Shown piece after piece: positions 5,194-10,367 of a stretch of DNA of 10,367 nucleotides. Below the pieces are notes generated by a model. The model had not been told where the DNA came from. It saw only the letters and a list, made by a program, of their open reading frames with translations, and searched no databases. The DNA is taken from the NCBI GenBank assembly GCA_022865685.1, contig JALHUB010000268.1:1-10367 (forward strand). Reading direction: 5' to 3'. This stretch comes from Dehalococcoidia bacterium. Its GTDB lineage: Bacteria > Chloroflexota > Dehalococcoidia > DSTF01 > JALHUB01. A program made the translations under genes and the position numbers. How positions within the stretch are numbered: the stretch's first letter is position 1; each line of letters starts with the position of its first letter.

Positions 5194-7973
5194 CAGATTT
5201 CGCCCCAGGTTTTGCCGACTTTGACGTCTACTTTCAGGGGCACGTCGAGATCCAGCGAGGCCGGCATGATGCGCAGCACCATCTCGCGCAAGGCGTCCAT
5301 CTCGACCGACGGCCCTTCGAAGATGAGCTCGTCGTGGACCTGGAGGAGCATCTTCGAGCGCAGGTCGCGCTCCGTCAGCTCGGCGTCGATGCGGTTCATG
5401 GCGACCTTGATGATGTCGGACGCGGTGCCCTGCACGGGCATGTTGATCGCTACGCGCTCGGCGGCGGCGCGCACCATCGGGTTGTTGGCGTTGATCTCGG
5501 GGATGTAGCGTCGACGGCCCATTATCGTCTCGGCGTAGCCCCTGGCGCGCGTCTCGACAATGGTCTGTTCGCGCCACTCCTTCACACGCGGGTAGCGCTC
5601 GAAGTAGGTGTCGATGAACTTCTGCGCCTCGTCGCGGGAAATGCCCTCGCGCTGCGACAGGCCGAAGCCGGTTAACCCGTACAGCACGCCGAAGTTGAAG
5701 ACCTTGGCGCGACGCCGCATCTCCGGCGTGACCGCATCGAGCGACACGCCGAAGACCTCGGAGGCAGTCGCGGCGTGGATGTCGATGTCCTCGTGGAACG
5801 ACTGCAGGAGCAGCGGGTCGCGGCAGAGGTGGGCGAGGATGCGCAGCTCGACCTGCGAGTAGTCGGCGCCAAGCAGCAGAGGCTCCGGGCCGATGTCGCG
5901 GGCGACGAAGGCGGCGCGCACCTGCCCGCCCAGCTCGGAGCGGACGGGTATGTTCTGCAGGTTCGGGTCGTTGGAGGACAGGCGTCCGGTGGCGGCGATG
6001 GTCTGGTTGAAGCTGGTGTGGACGCGGTTCGTCTTCGGGTTGACGAGCGCCGGCAGGGTGTCGATGTAGGTCGACTTTAGCTTCGTGAGCTGACGGTACT
6101 GGAGGATAAGGTCGACGACAGGGTGGACGCCGCGCAGCGACTCCAGCACCTGGGCGTCAGTGGAGTACCCCTGCTTGCCGCGACGCGACTTTGGCAGTCC
6201 CAGTTCGTCGAAGAGCACCTTCGAGAGCTGCTGCGGCGAGCCGATTGTGAACTCGTGGCCGACGGCGTCGTAGATTTCCTTCTCGAGCGCGACGATCTGC
6301 CCGCCCAACTGTCGCGACATCTCGCGCAGGACCGAGGCGTCCAGGGCGACGCCCGTCATCTCCATGCGCGCCAGCACGGGCACGAGCGGCATCTCGACCT
6401 CGTCGAAGAGCTTCCATAAATTGTGCTGCTTCAGGTCGTGCTCCAGGACCTCGCGCAGGCGGCCGGTCAGGTCGGCGTCGGCGCAGGCGTAGCAGGCGAC
6501 CTGCTCGATGGGCACGGCGCTCATGGGTAGTTGCTTCGCGCCGGCCTTGCCGATGAGGTCCGTTATTGGCGTCATCTCGATGCCGAGGCGCTTGGAGACG
6601 AGCCACTTGAGGCTGAGGGAACCGCCGGCCACAGGCGAGCTGCCGGCAGCGCCGCCGCCCTCGCCGAGGAGGTAGGCGGCGATCATCGTGTCGAACGCCA
6701 GGTTTTCGACGTGCCCGCCGTGGTTGGCAAGGACCACCATATCGAATTTGCCGTTGTGCGCCGTCTTGGGGAGCGACCTGTCTTCGAGGAGCGGGCCCAG
6801 ATGGGTCAGGACCGTCGAAAGTGGAAGCTGCTCCGGCTGGCCGAGGGCCGGCTGATGGCCAACGGGGACGTAGTAGGCCTCGCCGGCGGCGGGCGAGACG
6901 GATATGCCGACGAGGGGCGCGCGCATCGGCAGGATATCGTCGGTCTCGGTGTCCAGGGTGAACGCGCGGGCGGCGGTGAGCCGCTGCACGAGGGAGCGCA
7001 GATCATCCTCGGTGAAGATCGTGCGGTAGTCGGCGGCTGCCCCGACGGCCTCGGCGCAGGGCAGGGCCTCGGCCACCGCGTCGGCGCCCGATTCGGGGAT
7101 GCGCGGGATAAGGCTGCGAAACTCCAATTCGCGGAAGATGTCGAGCACCTTCTGGCGGTCGAAACGCTTTCTATGGGCTGCCTCGAGGTCGAGCGTCACG
7201 GGCACGTCGGTGCGGATTGTGGCCATCTGCTTGCTGTGGCGCGCCTGCGCCTCGTGGGTGCGCAGCAACTCACGCAGCTTCTCCGGCTCGACCTCGTCGA
7301 GGTGCTCGTAGACGCCCTCCAGGCTGCCGAACTGCTGGATGAGCCGGACGGCGGTCTTCTCGCCGATGCCGGGGACGCCGGGGATGTTGTCGGAGACGTC
7401 CCCCTTGAGGCCCTTGAAGTCGACCATCTGGTGCGGCTCGAAGCCGTAGCGCTCGCGGACGGCCGCCTCGTCGTAGGTCACGGTGTCGCGCTGATAGGGG
7501 CGCATCATCAACAGGCGCACGTGCGGCCCGACAAGCTGGATCATGTCGCTGTCTAGGCTAACGACGAAGGTGTCGATACCCTGCTCCTCGGCCTCACGGG
7601 CGAGCGTGCCGAGGGCATCGTCGGCCTCGAAGCCGGGCACGCGGAAGATGGGGATGTTGAACGCTTCGATGAGCTCGATGCAGCGGCCGATCTGTGATGT
7701 CAGGTCCTCCGGCGCCGCGACGCGCTGGGCCTTATACGTTGCGTCGAGGTCGTGGCGGAACGTGGGGCCACGCGGGTCGAGGGCGATGGCGATGTGCGTC
7801 GGGTTGAGCTGCTCGAGCACGCTGAGGAGAGTGCCGGCGACGCCGTAGACGGCGGTGACGACCTCGCCGGTCCGCCGCACGATGAGCGGTTCCTTAAGCG
7901 CGTGATAGGCGCGGTGGATAATGCCGTGCCCGTCGAGGAGCACAAGAAGAGGTTTGTCCTCAGAAGGGGTCAT
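5193..7973 (-). CDS. polA: DNA polymerase I with 5' nuclease, proofreading and polymerase domains
   Basis: Pol I fills gaps and removes RNA primers during replication and repair. The 926-residue protein is full length. The 5'-nuclease domain (1-290) has FEADDALG at 115-122, SLDSDMIQL at 139-147 and GDVSDNIPGVPGIGEKTA at 191-208. The 3'-5' exonuclease domain keeps its acids: DTE at 341-343, N407 and D411 in AHNGKFD, and Y495/D499 in YACADAD, so proofreading is probably active. The polymerase has motif A DYSQVELRI at 704-712, motif B RRAKVFNFGVLYG at 754-766 (K757, F761, Y765) and motif C QVHDEL at 878-883 (D881). F761 matches the Phe that disfavours dideoxynucleotides. ATG 7973 has no ribosome binding site; an extended -10 box ends 7 nt before it, so the mRNA is predicted to be leaderless. 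The stop overlaps the next gene's start. Confidence 0.98.
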   Translation of the reverse strand: MTPSEDKPLLVLLDGHGIIHRAYHALKEPLIVRRTGEVVTAVYGVAGTLLSVLEQLNPTHIAIALDPRGPTFRHDLDATYKAQRVAAPEDLTSQIGRCIELIEAFNIPIFRVPGFEADDALGTLAREAEEQGIDTFVVSLDSDMIQLVGPHVRLLMMRPYQRDTVTYDEAAVRERYGFEPHQMVDFKGLKGDVSDNIPGVPGIGEKTAVRLIQQFGSLEGVYEHLDEVEPEKLRELLRTHEAQARHSKQMATIRTDVPVTLDLEAAHRKRFDRQKVLDIFRELEFRSLIPRIPESGADAVAEALPCAEAVGAAADYRTIFTEDDLRSLVQRLTAARAFTLDTETDDILPMRAPLVGISVSPAAGEAYYVPVGHQPALGQPEQLPLSTVLTHLGPLLEDRSLPKTAHNGKFDMVVLANHGGHVENLAFDTMIAAYLLGEGGGAAGSSPVAGGSLSLKWLVSKRLGIEMTPITDLIGKAGAKQLPMSAVPIEQVACYACADADLTGRLREVLEHDLKQHNLWKLFDEVEMPLVPVLARMEMTGVALDASVLREMSRQLGGQIVALEKEIYDAVGHEFTIGSPQQLSKVLFDELGLPKSRRGKQGYSTDAQVLESLRGVHPVVDLILQYRQLTKLKSTYIDTLPALVNPKTNRVHTSFNQTIAATGRLSSNDPNLQNIPVRSELGGQVRAAFVARDIGPEPLLLGADYSQVELRILAHLCRDPLLLQSFHEDIDIHAATASEVFGVSLDAVTPEMRRRAKVFNFGVLYGLTGFGLSQREGISRDEAQKFIDTYFERYPRVKEWREQTIVETRARGYAETIMGRRRYIPEINANNPMVRAAAERVAINMPVQGTASDIIKVAMNRIDAELTERDLRSKMLLQVHDELIFEGPSVEMDALREMVLRIMPASLDLDVPLKVDVKVGKTWGEI

Positions 7974-7980
7974 CGATGCG

Positions 7981-7989
7981 ATTATAGCA
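7981..7989 (-). promoter_or_regulatory. Extended -10 promoter abutting polA
   Basis: TGCTATAAT on the minus strand is a perfect extended -10 (TGn plus TATAAT). No TTGACA-like -35 is found about 17 nt upstream. The box ends 7 nt before ATG 7973, putting the predicted start of transcription at 7973-7974, at or one base before the codon. The region between the threonine aldolase stop (8007) and polA is only 33 nt and holds nothing else. Confidence 0.72.
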
Positions 7990-8006
7990 CCGCGCCTTGC
8001 AGGCGG

Positions 8007-9053
8007 TTAGGTGGCGGCTTGTTCGCCATTGCCCCGCTGGAGAACGCCACGAATCAGCTCCAGCGCCCGCTCAACGTCGCCGCGGCCGACATCGTTATGC
8101 GTGATCATCCGCACCCGGTCGGGGCCAACGGGCAGCGCCAGGATCCCCTGCTCGGCGATCGCGGCAAGGAAGGCAGGCGCGCCGCCCTGGACCTCGAAGA
8201 TCACGATGTTCGTCTGCACGGCCATCGGGTTGATGGTGACGCCGGGCATCTCAGCCAGTCCCTCCGCCAGCAGCTTCGCGTTGGCGTGGTCGTCGGCCAG
8301 CCGGTCGATCATCGACTCCAGGGCGACGATGCCGGCCGCGGCTAGAACGCCCACCTGGCGCATGCCGCCGCCGACGAGCTTGCGCGACTGGCGCGCCAGC
8401 GCGATGAACTCGCCACTGCCGCAGAGCAGGGAGCCGACGGGACAGCAGAGGCCCTTGGAGAGACAGAACATCACCGAATCGACGTCCTCGACGAGCGACG
8501 CCGCGGGCACGCCGAGGGCGACGGCGGCGTTGAAGATGCGGGCGCCGTCGAGGTGCAGCGGCACGCCGCGGCCGTGCGCGACGGAGGCGACTTTCGCGGT
8601 GTAGGCGGCGCTAAGGGGCACGCCGCCGCAGCGCATGTGGGTGTTCTCCAGGCAAACGAGGTTGATCGGCGGGCCGTCGCTCTGCCAGAGCGTCTCTTCC
8701 AGCGCCGCGGGATCGATGCGGCCCTGCGCGTCGTTTGGGAGGGTCCGGACCTCTACGCCGACGAGACGGATGATGCCTTCGCTCTCGTAGTAGTGCATGT
8801 GCGCCTCGCTGCCGAGGAGGATGCGCTCGTCGCTTTCGCAGTGGGTGAGGACGGCGACCAGGTTGGCCATGGTGCCGCTGGCGACGAAGAGGGCGTCTTC
8901 CTTACCGAGCATCTCGGCGGCCATGCGTTGCAGGCGATTGGCGGTCGGGTCCTCGTGGTAGACGTCGTCGCCGAGCTCGGCGCGAAAGATAGCGTCGCGC
9001 ATGGTGGGCGTTGGCAGGGTGACGGTGTCGCTGCGGAAGTCGATTGTGTTCAC
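8007..9053 (-). CDS. ltaE: Low-specificity L-threonine aldolase (PLP)
   Basis: A fold-type I PLP enzyme that splits L-threonine or allo-threonine to glycine and acetaldehyde, for glycine supply or threonine catabolism in the cytosol. The 348-residue protein starts with the typical NTIDFRSDTVTLPTPTMRDA. Other signatures are GDDVYHEDPTANRL at 28-41, FVASGTMAN at 56-64, GSEAHMHYYE at 81-90 with H85 as the likely ring-stacking residue, LENTHMRCGG at 135-144, HLDGARIFNAA at 167-177 (D169, R172) and the PLP lysine K200 in CLSKGLCCPVGS. GTG 9053 is chosen because GAGGTGA lies 5 nt upstream and the product fits the family length. Earlier in-frame codons would add about 35 unconserved residues. It lies alone between tRNA-Glu and polA with no clear promoter. 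Some family members instead cleave phenylserine or related beta-hydroxy amino acids. Confidence 0.94.
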   Translation of the reverse strand: MNTIDFRSDTVTLPTPTMRDAIFRAELGDDVYHEDPTANRLQRMAAEMLGKEDALFVASGTMANLVAVLTHCESDERILLGSEAHMHYYESEGIIRLVGVEVRTLPNDAQGRIDPAALEETLWQSDGPPINLVCLENTHMRCGGVPLSAAYTAKVASVAHGRGVPLHLDGARIFNAAVALGVPAASLVEDVDSVMFCLSKGLCCPVGSLLCGSGEFIALARQSRKLVGGGMRQVGVLAAAGIVALESMIDRLADDHANAKLLAEGLAEMPGVTINPMAVQTNIVIFEVQGGAPAFLAAIAEQGILALPVGPDRVRMITHNDVGRGDVERALELIRGVLQRGNGEQAAT

Positions 9054-9058
9054 GTCTG

Positions 9059-9065
9059 TCACCTC
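9059..9065 (-). promoter_or_regulatory. Ribosome binding site setting the GTG start of ltaE
   Basis: GAGGTGA on the minus strand ends 5 nt before GTG 9053. It favours that start over upstream in-frame codons that have no such site. Confidence 0.7.
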
Positions 9066-9103
9066 ATGAATCGGCGTTTCGACGATGGGGAGTAGAGGGA
9101 GAA

Positions 9104-9136
9104 GAAGGCAGGCGGCGATGGGCCGTTGCTGCCTTC
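9104..9136 (-). other. Hairpin between tRNA-Glu and ltaE
   Basis: GAAGGCAG (9136-9129) and CTGCCTTC (9111-9104) are perfect 8-nt arms, with an inner GGC/GCC pairing possible in the 17-nt loop. A pyrimidine-rich run (TTCTCCCTC) follows instead of a T-run. It may be a weak terminator or a processing element for the tRNA precursor, 11 nt after the CCA end. Confidence 0.5.
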
Positions 9137-9147
9137 GTTTGGGCGTT

Positions 9148-9224
9148 TGGTAGCGCATGCGGGATTCGAACCCGCGATCTCCGCCTTGAGAGGGCGGTGT
9201 CCAGGGCCGCTAGACGAATGCGCC
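9148..9224 (-). tRNA. tRNA-Glu (anticodon CUC)
   Basis: A 77-nt cloverleaf with encoded CCA. Acceptor GGCGCAT pairs with ATGCGCT (a G-U at the first pair). The anticodon arm is CCGCC-CTCTCAA-GGCGG, giving anticodon CUC for GAG codons. The variable loop is AGATC and the T arm is GCGGG-TTCGAAT-CCCGC. The D arm GTC/GAC is standard. Confidence 0.96.
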
Positions 9225-9231
9225 ACATCTG

Positions 9232-9260
9232 ATTATGCCCGAAAAGCCGTCGGGCGACAA
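9232..9260 (-). promoter_or_regulatory. Promoter of tRNA-Glu
   Basis: A -35 TTGTCG (9260-9255, 4 of 6) and -10 CATAAT (9237-9232, 5 of 6) are 17 nt apart. The -10 ends 7 nt before the first base of the tRNA, so transcription would begin at or just before the mature 5' end. A GCCCGA/TCGGGC inverted repeat lies in the spacer. Confidence 0.6.
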
Positions 9261-9299
9261 GCCGTGGCTCTCGGTGCCCGCGTACGGGGATTTTCGAGC

Positions 9300-10022
9300 C
9301 TACCGGTATTCCTCTCCCACCCCTTCGGGTGAGTATTTCGGCTTTTCTCTTGGAACGGCAACGATCTCCTTTATCTCCAAGCCAGCTTTGGGATCAGCGA
9401 ATGTCAGGCTGGTCGACGGCTTGATGACGACTGCTGTGTCTAGGCCCATTGATGTTCCGGCGGCCACAAGGATCTCCTTGTCGGTCGGAATGGCGTTGGC
9501 ATCAGCCGCCATTATTGCCACCTCGACGCAGACAATCATCCCGCCGGAGATGAGGCGCAACGCCTCCGTGAAATGCTGCTCGAAGTTCATTCCCTTGAAT
9601 CGAGCTGTTAGGGATGTCCCGATACCGTAGAAAGGAATGGTGCCGCGGACAACCTTGACCCCCGCACTGGCCAATCGTTTCTCAGTCTCCTCGTCCATAT
9701 CCATTCTGACTTTTCTCAATCCCGCCTTTTGCCATTCTTCCTTTTGCCTGCGGAATTCCGGGATGTCTTTCCACAAGTCGTTGTTTAGTGAATCGACGAC
9801 CCAGTGTGCTCCGGGGGGTATTGTAACGGCTACGATGTTTATGTCTGTTTGTCTGAACAGCCCGACCGCTTTCGTAGCGCTGTCCCCTCTCAGACTCGCG
9901 ATGACAACGGTCTTGAGACCGAGTTCGTGAGCTCTAGATTTGCAGCACTCTAGGGTCTTCAGGGTATTCGCTGGTCCGGGGCGATCGAAGTAGTAGATCC
10001 ACTTCTTGTTTGGGTCATCCAT
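9300..10022 (-). CDS. Orphan protein related to the pyruvate kinase C-terminal (alpha/beta) domain
   Basis: The 240-residue protein resembles the stand-alone pyruvate kinase alpha/beta-domain proteins of bacteria and archaea, whose role is unknown. It has no kinase barrel, so it cannot be a pyruvate kinase by itself. TLKTLECCKSRAHELGLKTVVIASLRGDSATKA at 20-51 is the first Rossmann-like unit with the typical S-x-R/T-G-x-(S/T)A element. NIVAVTIPPGAH follows at 62-73, then a charged insert at 85-117. SGGMIVCVEVAIMAADANAIP at 159-179 and AAGTSMGLDTAVVIKPS at 187-203 complete the family signature. ATG 10022 is preceded by GAGGGAG at 6 nt spacing. It lies between two tRNA genes and is lower in GC (9661-9720 is 48%), so it may have been transferred. 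No terminator follows it in the 75 nt before tRNA-Glu. Confidence 0.86.
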   Translation of the reverse strand: MDDPNKKWIYYFDRPGPANTLKTLECCKSRAHELGLKTVVIASLRGDSATKAVGLFRQTDINIVAVTIPPGAHWVVDSLNNDLWKDIPEFRRQKEEWQKAGLRKVRMDMDEETEKRLASAGVKVVRGTIPFYGIGTSLTARFKGMNFEQHFTEALRLISGGMIVCVEVAIMAADANAIPTDKEILVAAGTSMGLDTAVVIKPSTSLTFADPKAGLEIKEIVAVPREKPKYSPEGVGEEYR

Positions 10023-10120
10023 GGCTCTCTCCCTCGGACGGCAATGGGGACAGTTGCGCTGAACTATCGGTCAATGTTGGGGAAGGCCGACTCGAATGAA
10101 GGACTGGTATTTGTTGATAC

Positions 10121-10194
10121 TGGCTGGGGAGGGAGGATTCGAACCCCCGCATACGGATCCAGAGTCCGCTGTCCTACCACTAGACGACTCCCCA
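10121..10194 (-). tRNA. tRNA-Gln (anticodon CUG)
   Basis: A 74-nt cloverleaf with encoded CCA. Acceptor TGGGGAG pairs with CTCCCCA, with the U1-A72 pair typical of bacterial tRNA-Gln, and discriminator G. The anticodon arm is GCGGA-CTCTGGA-TCCGT, giving CUG for CAG codons. The T arm GGGGG-TTCGAAT-CCTCC has one G-U. It directly follows gltX. Confidence 0.96.
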
Positions 10195-10206
10195 ACCCGG
10201 AACCTC

Positions 10207-10215
10207 ATTCTAGCA
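10207..10215 (-). promoter_or_regulatory. Extended -10 promoter of tRNA-Gln
   Basis: TGCTAGAAT on the minus strand has the extended TGn and a -10 with 5 of 6 matches. It ends 12 nt before the mature tRNA. No convincing -35 is seen; TTTCCC at the right distance is a poor match. It has the same TGCTAnAnT form as the panD and polA promoters. Confidence 0.55.
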
Positions 10216-10253
10216 TGCCGGTCAGACGTGGGAAACCGGAGGGTGGGGATCGG

Positions 10254-10367
10254 CTAGGAGGACAGCCGGCGGAGGGCGTCTTGCAGACGCTCGAGGCAGG
10301 GCTCGCGGCCCAGGAGCTCCATCGTCTCGAAGAGGGGTGGGGTGGCCGTGCGACCGGTAACGGCGAC
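10254..10367 (-). CDS. gltX: Glutamyl-tRNA synthetase GltX, C-terminal 37 residues
   Basis: Only the end of the gene is inside the window (37 codons plus TAG). The residues VTGRTATPPLFETMELLGRE, followed by a leucine- and arginine-rich final helix, match the end of the anticodon-binding domain of bacterial GluRS, where the (A)VTG-x(4-5)-PPLFE-x(3)-LG signature is characteristic. GluRS charges tRNA-Glu, and in organisms without GlnRS also tRNA-Gln for later amidation by GatCAB. The adjacent tRNA-Gln and nearby tRNA-Glu suit that role. The catalytic domain is outside the window, so discriminating and non-discriminating forms cannot be told apart. Confidence 0.92.
   Translation of the reverse strand, partial: VAVTGRTATPPLFETMELLGREPCLERLQDALRRLSS

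Noticed and set aside
5194..5577. N-terminal extension of the gene at 4384-5193
   Set aside because: The extra frame runs entirely inside polA and reads as an Arg/Ala-rich out-of-frame shadow. The TGATG start at 5193 is far more natural.
6531..7556. Long plus-strand open frame (341 codons) opposite polA
   Set aside because: It is the antisense shadow of conserved polA codons in GC-rich DNA. The product shows no recognisable domain, and polA motifs explain the region fully.
9054..9158. 35-residue N-terminal extension of threonine aldolase, possibly a signal peptide (CLLLPLLP)
   Set aside because: The hydrophobic run is a chance reading into the tRNA-Glu 3' end. GAGGTGA before GTG 9053 and family length support the shorter protein.
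10023..10120. Promoter or terminator between tRNA-Gln and the pyruvate kinase-like gene
   Set aside because: A lone TTGACC is present without a matching -10, and no stem followed by a T-run was seen.
9148..10194. Integrated element with att repeats between the two tRNA genes
   Set aside because: The tRNA 3' ends share only the ordinary T-loop sequence, and no integrase or other mobile gene lies between them.

Overview
This 10.4-kb window is a GC-rich bacterial housekeeping segment in which every recognisable gene lies on the minus strand, so transcription runs from high to low coordinates. The family-level resemblance of the proteins, the wide use of TTG/GTG starts, and pan genes with a structured leader fit Chloroflexota (perhaps a Dehalococcoidia-like lineage). 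That placement is an inference from memory and only moderately secure.

Layout in transcriptional order. (1) 10367-9148: the 3' end of gltX (glutamyl-tRNA synthetase), tRNA-Gln(CUG), a lower-GC orphan protein related to the pyruvate kinase C-terminal domain, and tRNA-Glu(CUC) with its own promoter. (2) 9053-8007: low-specificity L-threonine aldolase. (3) 7973-2491: polA with a predicted leaderless promoter, a 269-residue AT-richer unknown gene overlapping the polA stop by one base, mutM, and a P1-family (S58, NylC/DmpA-like) N-terminal-nucleophile hydrolase overlapping mutM by 17 nt. polA and mutM both serve DNA repair; the gene between them looks like a later arrival. (4) 2406-1: a pantothenate operon panD-panB-panC. 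panD makes beta-alanine, panB makes ketopantoate, and panC joins beta-alanine to pantoate. panC is open at the left window edge and is probably only a few codons short.

The most interesting non-coding element is the ~213-nt panDBC leader. A near-consensus sigma70 promoter is followed by several inverted repeats and then a strong intrinsic terminator placed before the panD ribosome binding site. An upstream segment can pair with the terminator's 5' arm, which is the architecture of a transcription attenuator. It may belong to, or be distinct from, the published pan RNA motif found upstream of pantothenate genes. A second theme is a set of promoters with an extended -10 of the form TGCTAnAnT, at panD, polA and tRNA-Gln. 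A third is that the hydrolase beside the pan operon belongs to a superfamily that includes beta-alanyl/omega-amino-acid amidases, which may or may not be functionally meaningful.

No CRISPR array, insertion sequence, rRNA or phage gene was seen. The plus strand contains only shadow reading frames.
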